NCBI RefSeq assembly: GCF_016908275.1
Contig: NZ_JAFBDN010000001.1
Coordinates: 1-64,000 of the forward strand
DNA length: 64,000 bases
Source of the DNA: Periweissella beninensis
GTDB lineage: Bacteria > Bacillota > Bacilli > Lactobacillales > Lactobacillaceae
Reading direction: 5' to 3'
In this document: piece after piece, positions 38,263 to 45,298 of the stretch
Numbering within the stretch: position 1 is the first letter of the stretch
Layout of the letters: each line of letters begins with the position of its first letter
The notes under the pieces: generated by a model
The model's input: the letters and a program-made list of their open reading frames with translations, nothing else
What the model was told of the DNA's origin: nothing
Database searches by the model: none
Translations under genes and position numbers: made by a program

Positions 38263-39696
38263 ATGTATAAACAACCGTCCCATCGTGACCCTAAAAATTT
38301 TAAGCGTCCCAACAGAGCACCTGCAACGAATAGTGAACCGGTTACTATCGGCCAACGCTTCCCCTTGACCATTAAGCGCCTAGGCATCAATGGTGAGGGG
38401 ATTGGCTACTATAAGCGCAAAATAACGTTTATTCCCGGTGCGCTACCGGAAGAAGTAGTCATTGCTGAAGTTACGGAAGTCCATCCTAAATTTTTGAGTG
38501 CTAAAATTCATAAAATTAGAACTGCTTCGCCAAGCCGGGTTACCCCCGTCGATGAATTTGCGGGAGTGGTCGGTGGCTTTGACCTAGAACATCTGCAATA
38601 TGCCGAGCAGCTCCGCTTTAAAACCGATGTCATTGCCCAAGCCTTGGAGAAATTTAAGCCCGCTAGTTATACCCATTACGATCTACGGCCAACAATTGGT
38701 ATGGCCAACCCCACTGCTTATCGTAACAAAGCCCAGTTTCCTATCCGCTTAGTTGATGGCCGCTTAGCAGTTGGTATGTATAAACTAGGTAGTCATGATT
38801 TGGTTGATTTACCAACGGTTTCCACTCAACATCCGACTACGATGAAAGTAATTCGGACAATTCGAGCCTTAATCGAGGAGCTAAATATCCCAGTCTATGA
38901 TGAAACGACGAACGCTGGTATCATCAAAACCATCATTGCCCGTATTGCAGAAGCAACCGGCGAGGTCCAAGTTACTTTGGTAACTAATTCTAAAAAATTA
39001 CCAAATAAAGGTCCTCTTTTAGCGGGGATCATGGCCAAATTACCGATGGTAACTTCAATTAGTCAAAACATTAATTCTGGTAAATCGGCTCTCATTTGGG
39101 GTTCTGAAACCTTTTTACTGGCTGGTAAACCATTTATTACCGAAACCATTAATGGTAAACAATTTCAACTTTCACCACGGGCTTTCTTACAACTTAACCC
39201 GGCACAGACCGGTCGGCTTTATCAAGAGGCTATCACTGCGCTTGCTTTAACCAAAGCTGATAAGTTAGTTGATGCCTATAGTGGGGTTGGTACCTTAGGA
39301 ATTTCACTAGCCCATAAAGCTGGCGAAGTTCGTGGTATGGATACCATTGCAGAGTCAATTGATGATGCGAATGCGAATGCGCGCTTAAATGGTGTTAAAA
39401 ATGCCCAATATTTTGTTGGGGCGGCTGAAGACTTAATTCCCCAGTGGGTCTACAATGGTTGGCGGCCCGATGCATTAATTGTCGATCCACCACGTACCGG
39501 TTTAGATGAAGCATTACGTGATACAATTTTAGCAGTTAAACCTGAAAAATTTGTCTATATTTCATGTAATCCTTCAACTCTTGCTCGTGATTTGGTTGAT
39601 TTAACCGATGTGTATACTGTTGATTATATTCAATCAATCGATATGTTTCCACAAACTGCACGTGTTGAAGCTATTGTAAAATTCACACGTCGTTAA
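38263..39696 (+). CDS. rlmD: 23S rRNA (uracil-C5) methyltransferase, RlmD/RlmCD family
   Basis: The 477-residue enzyme methylates 23S rRNA uridine using S-adenosylmethionine. A TRAM RNA-binding domain spans about residues 28-87. The SAM site is DAYSGVGTLGISLA near 342, VDPPRTGLDEAL near 405, and the catalytic cysteine lies in ISCNPSTLARDL near 430. Only that cysteine is present in the whole protein: the four cysteines that bind a 4Fe-4S cluster in RlmD proteins are absent, with VVGGFDLEHLQY where CGGCxLQHL is usual. An AAGGAG site precedes the ATG. alsS starts 29 bases downstream. Confidence 0.92.
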   Translation: MYKQPSHRDPKNFKRPNRAPATNSEPVTIGQRFPLTIKRLGINGEGIGYYKRKITFIPGALPEEVVIAEVTEVHPKFLSAKIHKIRTASPSRVTPVDEFAGVVGGFDLEHLQYAEQLRFKTDVIAQALEKFKPASYTHYDLRPTIGMANPTAYRNKAQFPIRLVDGRLAVGMYKLGSHDLVDLPTVSTQHPTTMKVIRTIRALIEELNIPVYDETTNAGIIKTIIARIAEATGEVQVTLVTNSKKLPNKGPLLAGIMAKLPMVTSISQNINSGKSALIWGSETFLLAGKPFITETINGKQFQLSPRAFLQLNPAQTGRLYQEAITALALTKADKLVDAYSGVGTLGISLAHKAGEVRGMDTIAESIDDANANARLNGVKNAQYFVGAAEDLIPQWVYNGWRPDALIVDPPRTGLDEALRDTILAVKPEKFVYISCNPSTLARDLVDLTDVYTVDYIQSIDMFPQTARVEAIVKFTRR

Positions 39697-39725
39697 TTAT
39701 TTAAATTATAAAAAAGAGGTATTTT

Positions 39726-41420
39726 ATGACAGACAAACAAAACTACGGGGCTGACATTGTCGTTGAGAGCCTTACAAACCACGGTGTTGAATTAATTTTT
39801 GGGATTCCTGGTGCCAAAATTGATCGCTTATTTGAAACGCTTGAACACCCCAAAGATGGGCAAAGAGCACCTAAACTAATCGTGACTCGTCATGAACAAA
39901 ACGCAGCTTTCATGGCCCAAGCCGTTTCACGGATTACTGGTAAAACAGGAGCGGTTATGGCAACCTCAGGCCCTGGTGTTGGTAACTTAGTAACTGGGCT
40001 CATGACGGCCAATGCCGAAGGTGACTCCGTTATCGCCATTGGTGGTCAAGTTCCCCGTAAAGACCTCTATCGCTTAACGCACCAAAGTACCCCTTCTGCG
40101 CAACTTTTTGCCCCAATTACGCGCTACAGTGTTGAAATTCAAGATCCCAATAACATTTCTGAAATTTTAAGTAATGCGTTTGCCGCCGCACATGGTCCAA
40201 AACCCGGCGCCGCATTTGTTAGTCTCCCACAAGATGTTGATGATGATGCTGTAAGTGCTGATACCAAAGCTTTACCAGTTGTGCCGGCTGCGCACCTCGG
40301 TGTGGCAAGTGATGCCGATTTAACTACTTTAGCTGCGCGTATTAAAAATGCTAAGTTACCAGTATTTTTAGTTGGTATGCGCGGTTCTGATGACAAAACA
40401 GTTGCAGCATTACATGATTTACTACATGCCATTCCATTCCCTGTAGTTGAAACATTCCAAGGTTCTGGTGTGATTTCTCGCGAATTAGAAGACCAATCAT
40501 TCTTTGGTCGTATCGGTTTGTTCCGTAACCAAACTGGGGATAAAATCCTCCAACAAAGTGATTTAGTTATTACTCTTGGTTATGATGCTATCGAATATGA
40601 ACCACGTAACTGGAATAAAGAAGCTAATCTAAACATCGTTGCCCTTGATACGGCAGCAGCACAAATCGACAACCATTTCTTACCTGAAATGCAACTTGTC
40701 GGTGATCTTAGTCTAACGCTACAAGCCTTGCAAGCAAAATTAGTTGGTTATACATTGCCAAGTGATACGCTTACTAAATTAGCTGATTTCAAGCAACAAT
40801 TACTAGCTGCTGATGAACCAAACCATATTCCAAGTGATCCAAAGTTAAGTCACCCCTTAGCAATCATTAAAGCCATTCAAGAACACGTAACTGATGATAT
40901 GACCGTTTCACTTGATATTGGTTCTCACTATATCTGGATGGCTCGTCATTTCCGTTCATACGTGCCGCGGCATTTCTTGATCAGTAATGGGATGCAAACG
41001 CTAGGAGTTGGTCTTCCATGGGCGATGACCGCTGCCATGCTTCGGCCAAATGCTAAATCAGTCTCTGTATCTGGGGATGGTGGTTTCTTCTTTTCCGCAC
41101 AAGAACTTGAAACAGCCGTGCGCTTAAACCTAGATACCGTTTCTATTGTGTGGAATGATAACAGTCGCTATAACATGGTGGAATTCCAAGAAGAAATGAA
41201 GTATAACAAATCAGCCGGCGTCCAATTTGGCCCAATCGATTTAGTTAAGTATGCTGAGAGTTTTGGTGCAACTGGTTTTCGGGTTGAAACACCCGATCAA
41301 CTAACTGCTGTGCTTGATCAAGCATTTGCAACTAAAGGGCCGGTTGTCGTTGATATTCCAGTTGATTATTCACATAATGTCGAATTAGGTAGTCAACTAA
41401 TTGGCTCGCAAATGGGCTAA
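39726..41420 (+). CDS. alsS: Acetolactate synthase, catabolic
   Basis: This thiamine-diphosphate enzyme condenses two pyruvates to alpha-acetolactate. The 564-residue protein shows the substrate/cofactor glutamate in TRHEQNAAFMAQA near residue 58, ATSGPGVGNLVTGLM near 85 and the ThDP-binding SVSGDGGFFFSAQELETAV near 450 with the closing NDN. It has no partner regulatory subunit, as expected for the catabolic form. alsD follows 56 bases downstream. It diverts pyruvate to acetoin for pH control and redox balance. A GAGG ribosome site precedes the ATG. Confidence 0.95.
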   Translation: MTDKQNYGADIVVESLTNHGVELIFGIPGAKIDRLFETLEHPKDGQRAPKLIVTRHEQNAAFMAQAVSRITGKTGAVMATSGPGVGNLVTGLMTANAEGDSVIAIGGQVPRKDLYRLTHQSTPSAQLFAPITRYSVEIQDPNNISEILSNAFAAAHGPKPGAAFVSLPQDVDDDAVSADTKALPVVPAAHLGVASDADLTTLAARIKNAKLPVFLVGMRGSDDKTVAALHDLLHAIPFPVVETFQGSGVISRELEDQSFFGRIGLFRNQTGDKILQQSDLVITLGYDAIEYEPRNWNKEANLNIVALDTAAAQIDNHFLPEMQLVGDLSLTLQALQAKLVGYTLPSDTLTKLADFKQQLLAADEPNHIPSDPKLSHPLAIIKAIQEHVTDDMTVSLDIGSHYIWMARHFRSYVPRHFLISNGMQTLGVGLPWAMTAAMLRPNAKSVSVSGDGGFFFSAQELETAVRLNLDTVSIVWNDNSRYNMVEFQEEMKYNKSAGVQFGPIDLVKYAESFGATGFRVETPDQLTAVLDQAFATKGPVVVDIPVDYSHNVELGSQLIGSQMG

Positions 41421-41476
41421 TTAACGTCATTTTCTAACCTTAATGTTAAAATAAAGCGTGTGAGGTGCTTAAAATA

Positions 41477-42190
41477 ATGAATAATAATTTATATGAACAT
41501 GGAACACTAGCCATGCTAATGGCTGGTAAACTCAGCGGAACCATTACGCTGGCAGAATTACTCAAACATGGTGAACATGGTATTGGTACTTTAGACGGCT
41601 TAGATGGTGAAGTAATCATTCTTGATAATGAAGTATATCAAGCCGATGAAACTGGTACCGTTAATCGAATTACTGATATGGATGCGACGTTGCCCTTTGC
41701 ATCGGTCCATCATGCCATGAATGAAACAACCCTTACGTTACCTAAGGCTGATTTTAATATCCTTAACGACACGATTGTCAAAGAACATAATTTTAAAAAT
41801 GTCTTTGTTGCCACCCGTTTTCATGGCGTGTTTGAAGCGGTCAAGGTCCGGGTTGCGCCAAAACAAACGCGCCCGTATCCTGGCCTACTTGAAATTGCAT
41901 CTAACCAACCAATTTTTGAAAAACAAAATGTCAGTGGGACGGTTATCGGCTATTTTGCACCAGAATTATTCGGGACAGTCACTGCCGGTGGTTGGCATTT
42001 ACATTTTCTAAGTGATGATCGCCAATTTGGCGGCCACCTACTCGATTTTGTAGGTACTAACTTAACGGGGACGTATCAAATTTTTGACAGCTTAGAACAA
42101 CATTTTCCAGTAAGTGATCCTGAATTTAGAGCTTACGATATTGACTTAGCTTCGCTCCAAGCCGATATTCAAGCAGCTGAAGGTCATTAG
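41477..42190 (+). CDS. alsD: Alpha-acetolactate decarboxylase
   Basis: AlsD/BudA converts acetolactate to acetoin. The 237-residue cytosolic protein shows the zinc-binding histidines in GWHLHFLSDDRQFGGHLLDF (near 170-190) and the family motif ETTLTLPKADF-like region followed by VRVAPKQTRPYPGL. The catalytic arginine and glutamate lie in the latter region. The ATG at 41477 with GAGGTG nine bases before is preferred to a TTG 12 bases upstream. It is co-transcribed with alsS and followed by a terminator. Confidence 0.95.
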   Translation: MNNNLYEHGTLAMLMAGKLSGTITLAELLKHGEHGIGTLDGLDGEVIILDNEVYQADETGTVNRITDMDATLPFASVHHAMNETTLTLPKADFNILNDTIVKEHNFKNVFVATRFHGVFEAVKVRVAPKQTRPYPGLLEIASNQPIFEKQNVSGTVIGYFAPELFGTVTAGGWHLHFLSDDRQFGGHLLDFVGTNLTGTYQIFDSLEQHFPVSDPEFRAYDIDLASLQADIQAAEGH

Positions 42191-42212
42191 TCATTTTAAA
42201 CTTACTACCCGC

Positions 42213-42251
42213 AAAAGGGACCGAATTTTTACCAATTCGATCCCTTTTTTG
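42213..42251 (+). terminator. Intrinsic terminator of alsSD
   Basis: AAAAGGGAcCGAATT / AATTCGaTCCCTTTTTT forms a stem and T-tail 25 bases after the alsD stop; AATTC-core type. Confidence 0.85.
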
Positions 42252-42341
42252 CTAATTGCATACAAGCAATCTTCACTGATTGTGGCTTTTTCATTAGTTA
42301 AAATAGCTAAAAATCTTATATTATGCTCTCAGTTTTATTAT

Positions 42342-42370
42342 TTGACTATTATTTATAAATTAGCTACACT
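42342..42370 (+). promoter_or_regulatory. Promoter of the 31-residue protein gene
   Basis: TTGACT (42342-42347) and TACACT (42365-42370) are 17 bases apart, 47 bases before a well-placed RBS and ATG. Confidence 0.65.
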
Positions 42371-42416
42371 AAAGGTGTTCATTTTGAACAATACTTACAT
42401 CTTGGGGGATTTAATT

Positions 42417-42512
42417 ATGGCAGACGATAAAGAAAAACAACCAAACTCACTACATCCACAAAAAGAAGTCAAAACAAAACCAGCCGCACCTGATTATAAA
42501 AAAGCGGATTAA
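42417..42512 (+). CDS. Small hydrophilic protein, 31 residues
   Basis: The ORF reads MADDKEKQPNSLHPQKEVKT and ends KPAAPDYKKAD. It is not recognised as a known family. It has its own promoter (TTGACT-17-TACACT), a strong ribosome site (GGGGG, seven bases before ATG) and its own AATTC-core terminator, so it looks like a real one-gene unit. The peptide is rich in Lys, Asp, Gln and Pro with no hydrophobic stretch, and so is probably cytosolic and unstructured. An upstream in-frame TTG would lengthen it but would start before the promoter. Confidence 0.7.
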   Translation: MADDKEKQPNSLHPQKEVKTKPAAPDYKKAD

Positions 42513-42561
42513 TTTTAACTAGCATCACCGAAAATATCAGCTAGTTATTAGCATAAAAACC

Positions 42562-42597
42562 AAAAAAGGATCGAATTTTTACAATTCGGTCCTTTTT
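42562..42597. terminator. Bidirectional terminator (small gene / LCP paralogue)
   Basis: AAAAAGGAtCGAATT / AATTCGgTCCTTTTT lies between convergent genes with T-runs on both strands. Confidence 0.85.
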
Positions 42598-42615
42598 GCT
42601 AGTTATAGTTAGCTT

Positions 42616-43737
42616 TTAATTTGAAACTTCTGGAATAACCACTCCATTAGTCACTTGACCTCCAAAACGATTACCCGTTGTTTTAGCTTGTAGGTCTAAA
42701 TTCTGGCGAATTAAATTAGTCGCTTTTTGGCGATTAGTATCCGATAAAATCTGGAATGATTGGCCATTATACATATAATTAACCCCTTGGATATGATCAG
42801 ATTTAATATGCTTAGTTGCGACACGATATTTAGCCATTAATGTCATAATGTCATCGAATGATAAATTAGTTTGAACATTCTTAGCAATTGCTTTGAAAAA
42901 ATCAGCACTGAATAAACTTGAAATATTTGTTGATTTTTTAGCTAATGCTGTTAAAACTAATCGTTGGCGTTTTTGTCGACCATAATCACCTAATGGATCG
43001 GTATAACGCATCCGTGAAAATGCTAGTGCTGCTTGCCCATTCATCACTTTATAAGTTTTAAAATGTTTGCCATCAGAAGCATATTGATACTTTGATTGAC
43101 CTTTTACAAATTTATACGTATTAGTCTTTTTATTATTCGGTTGATACGTAAATGTCAATGGTGATTTTACGACGACACCACCAACTTTATCAACCATTTT
43201 TTCTAAGCCCCCCATGTTAATCAAGGCATAGAAGTCAATCGGCACATTTAAATAATTTTGTAAGGTCTTAATCGTTGTTTCTGGATGGCCCTTACCGTTG
43301 GCTGGGAACTCATATGCAGCATTTATTTTCATTGGAAAATATGCTTCAAAGCCAGGAATCGACACCATTGAATCCCGTGGTATTGAAACCAATGTTGTCG
43401 TTTTTGTTGTTGGATTAATAGTTGCAATCATAATTGAATCAGTTCTACCCGTATACGACCGATCTAGTGATCCGGTATCCGTTCCTAATAATAAAACTGA
43501 TATGGGTTTGCCTGCTTTTAACACTGATGCCACATCACGGGCTGATTTAAAACTCGAACTAAGCGGGCTATAAGTTGACTTGATAGCATCTTTAGCGCTA
43601 TTGTACGCTCTTGCTGCAATAAAACCACCAATCCCTAAAATTAAAACTAGCAATACTAAAATTAATTTTAAGCCCCGATGACGTCGGCGTTTCTTTGGTC
43701 TTTGCGGCTGACGCGTGACACGTGATTGCTCTTCCAT
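42616..43737 (-). CDS. LytR-CpsA-Psr (LCP) family wall-polymer ligase, paralogue
   Basis: The 373-residue protein is a close paralogue of the LCP gene at 5323-6591. A short basic cytosolic start (RRHRGLKLILVLLVLILGIG, membrane helix about 23-43) leads to the extracellular domain with LLLGTDTGSLDRSYTGRTDS, SIPRDSMVSIP and AFSRMRYTDPLGDYGRQKRQ. It lacks the Ser/Thr tail of the other copy. Both probably ligate wall teichoic acid or other polymers to peptidoglycan, perhaps with different substrates. It has its own strong promoter at 43782-43810. Confidence 0.93.
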   Translation of the reverse strand: MEEQSRVTRQPQRPKKRRRHRGLKLILVLLVLILGIGGFIAARAYNSAKDAIKSTYSPLSSSFKSARDVASVLKAGKPISVLLLGTDTGSLDRSYTGRTDSIMIATINPTTKTTTLVSIPRDSMVSIPGFEAYFPMKINAAYEFPANGKGHPETTIKTLQNYLNVPIDFYALINMGGLEKMVDKVGGVVVKSPLTFTYQPNNKKTNTYKFVKGQSKYQYASDGKHFKTYKVMNGQAALAFSRMRYTDPLGDYGRQKRQRLVLTALAKKSTNISSLFSADFFKAIAKNVQTNLSFDDIMTLMAKYRVATKHIKSDHIQGVNYMYNGQSFQILSDTNRQKATNLIRQNLDLQAKTTGNRFGGQVTNGVVIPEVSN

Positions 43738-43781
43738 AATTTAACATTCTTCCTATTCCTAAAAATCTTTTCAATGAAGGT

Positions 43782-43810
43782 ATTATAAGCTTTTATCGCT
43801 TTTTTTTCAA
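43782..43810 (-). promoter_or_regulatory. Promoter of the LCP paralogue
   Basis: TTGAAA (43805-43810) and TATAAT (43782-43787) are 17 bases apart on the minus strand, a near-consensus sigma-A promoter about 45 bases before the ATG. Confidence 0.8.
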
Positions 43811-43890
43811 AAATCGGTCACACATTTTAACCTTTATAAGTAAATTTTACGTAAATTTAAAAGTCAGTTGAATTAAGTTAAAATGCGCAC

Positions 43891-44041
43891 AAAAAAAGAC
43901 TTAAACCAATCAATTTTGTTTTAAGCCTATTGCTAGTAAATGCTATATAAAGTGATACAGCATACCCTTCCCCCACGTAGCATCCCCATGCTACTAAAAT
44001 GTTTGAACAATTCATCTGTGGTAAACCCCAATCATTACCAC
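43891..44041 (-). ncRNA. Candidate small RNA with four hairpins
   Basis: On the minus strand a promoter TTGCAA-17-TACAAT (44048-44076) is followed by about 150 bases with four hairpins and no good ORF: TGTGGTAA/TTACCACA (44035-44042 with 44017-44024), GTAGCAT-GGGG-ATGCTAC (43977-43994), ATGCTGTAT/ATATAGCAT (about 43938-43961) and GGCTTAAA/TTTAAGTC (43898-43927) followed by seven T. The next gene, the LCP paralogue, has its own promoter downstream, so this is a free-standing unit and not simply a leader. It could also lie on a read-through from cysE. No known RNA family was recognised. Confidence 0.55.
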
Positions 44042-44151
44042 AAGATAATTGTAAAACAATTGTAATCTTTTTGCAACTAAAAAATTATATTTTATGTCGC
44101 TAACGGATATTACCGTTAATTTTTTAATCTTTATGTAATAAAAGGCGTTGA

Positions 44152-44694
44152 TTATTCTTCAACCACCCGCTTCGCTACGGCTTGCATTTTATAATGTTTT
44201 AAAATGTGGGCTTTCTCCCCAACAACAGTTGCGTTAGCTGGTACATCATCAACGACAACACTTCCCGCACCTACCTGTGCTGCATCACCAATGGTAATGG
44301 CACCTAATACGACTGCTTGGGCCCCAATCATGACATGATTCCCTAATTTAGGATGGCGCCGTAGCCCACTACTCGGTCCGCGATTACCTAGGGTTACCCC
44401 ATGATGTAAGGTGACATCATCACCAATAATTGCCGTCTCACCGATTACGACCCCCATACCATGGTCAATAAATAATCTCTGCCCAATTTGTGCTCCAGGA
44501 TGAATTTCAATATTGGTCCAGTGTTTCGCCCAAAAAGCACCTAGGCTAGCCAATAAGTACCATTTATGATCGTACAAAAAATGATTGATGCGATGATAAA
44601 CAATGGCATGATATCCATTATAAGTTAGCATTACTTGGAGGCGACTTTTTGCGGCTGGATCACGCTCCATGATACTATCAATAGTTTTAAACAT
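44152..44694 (-). CDS. cysE: Serine O-acetyltransferase
   Basis: CysE acetylates serine with acetyl-CoA, the committed step of cysteine synthesis. The 180-residue protein is the short Gram-positive form: a helical N-terminal part, then left-handed beta-helix repeats with IEIHPGAQIGQRLFIDHGMG (near 75-94, catalytic His) and the acetyl-CoA motif DDVTLHHGVTLGNRG. The ATG at 44694 with GGAGA is preferred; an upstream start would run into the leader repeats. A polycysteine leader peptide and attenuator precede it. No cysK or cbs gene is adjacent. Confidence 0.95.
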   Translation of the reverse strand: MFKTIDSIMERDPAAKSRLQVMLTYNGYHAIVYHRINHFLYDHKWYLLASLGAFWAKHWTNIEIHPGAQIGQRLFIDHGMGVVIGETAIIGDDVTLHHGVTLGNRGPSSGLRRHPKLGNHVMIGAQAVVLGAITIGDAAQVGAGSVVVDDVPANATVVGEKAHILKHYKMQAVAKRVVEE

Positions 44695-44705
44695 TATTTC
44701 TCCTT

Positions 44706-44935
44706 TATGAGAGTGCGATGCCACCGGTTTAACTACGCGCACTAAGTAGCTCCTTGAATGTGGCTACCAAGCCACCGAAAGTAGCGCTTAGGTAAGTAGT
44801 TTGGTGGCATTAGCACGTTTTATGAGAGTGCGGACCCACCGGTTTAACTACGCGCACTAAGTAGCTCCTTGAATGTGGCTACCAAGCCACCGAAAGTAGC
44901 GCTTAGGTAAGTAGTTTGGTGGCTCTAGCACGTTT
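44706..44935 (-). repeat. Two tandem 115-bp palindromic units in the cysE leader
   Basis: Units 44706-44820 and 44821-44935 are head-to-tail and differ at only five positions. Each unit is an imperfect palindrome: on the minus strand GTGC, CCACC, AACTAC and GCGC recur in reverse complement in the second half, around an inner GTGGC/GCCAC hairpin. All five differences fall at facing places beside the CCACC/GGTGG stem (ATG/CAT in one, GAC/CTC-type in the other), so most pairing is kept. They lie between the cys attenuator terminator and the cysE RBS, which begins exactly at the end of the second unit. No known riboswitch was recognised. Confidence 0.8.
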
Positions 44936-44943
44936 TTATCCAA

Positions 44944-45046
44944 TAAAAAATGGGCTAGTAGTTACCTACTAACCCATAGAAAATCAGAAGTCGGTAACTT
45001 TGGCATGTCAATAAACAAACTTGCCAAAGCGCCAACTAATTGAAAA
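44944..45046 (-). promoter_or_regulatory. Cys-responsive transcription attenuator of cysE
   Basis: On the minus strand the terminator is ATGGG.TAGTAG/CTACTA.CCCAT (44951-44977) with six T. The antiterminator pairs 44989-44999 (AGTTACCgACT) with 44960-44970 (AGTaGGTAACT). A competing helix pairs leader-peptide codons with the region before the antiterminator: 45076-45083 (ATGTCAAT) with 45005-45012 (ATTGACAT), and 45088-45093 (GTAACT) with 44994-44999 (AGTTAC). A ribosome stalled on Cys codons 4, 6 or 8 would cover the leader strand and free AGTTACC for antitermination. Completed translation would let the competing helix form and the terminator act. The mechanism is inferred from these pairings. 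Confidence 0.82.
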
Positions 45047-45103
45047 TTAGCAATGCTTACAAGTTTGTAATATGTATTGACATAAACAGTTACACGTAAT
45101 CAT
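45047..45103 (-). CDS. Cysteine leader peptide MITCNCLCQYILQTCKHC
   Basis: The 18-codon ORF holds five Cys codons (4, 6, 8, 15 and 18), in a genome region where Cys is rare in proteins. AAGGA lies about ten bases before the ATG and a promoter lies 45 bases further up. It stands at the start of the cysE leader, before an intrinsic terminator with an alternative fold, so translation of the Cys codons is the likely signal. The ORF is short and its spacing to the RBS is slightly long, but the fit of Cys codons to the cysteine pathway gene is specific. Confidence 0.85.
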   Translation of the reverse strand: MITCNCLCQYILQTCKHC

Positions 45104-45154
45104 CAACTAATTTTCCTTTCATCACATTTTAAATTTCAAGAAATCAACACTATA

Positions 45155-45183
45155 AGAATAGCACTCTCTTTTATAATTTACAA
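45155..45183 (-). promoter_or_regulatory. Promoter of the cysE leader
   Basis: On the minus strand TTGTAA (45178-45183) and TATTCT (45155-45160) are 17 bases apart, and TGC before the -10 gives an extended -10 element. The transcript would start near 45148. Confidence 0.6.
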
Positions 45184-45298
45184 GTAATTGCTTCTATCCT
45201 AGTAATTTCAATTAAAATTTATAATTATTTAATAGTATAGCTAATAAAAAATTAATATGATATAATTTTTTTATTAATGTTACAAAAGGAGAAAACCC

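Noticed and set aside
44706-44935. Tandem repeats in the cysE leader as T-box riboswitches
   Set aside because: GGTGGCATCGCAC looks a little like the T-box core GGTGGNACCGCG, but the stem I features and a terminator after each unit are missing, and the units are closed palindromes.
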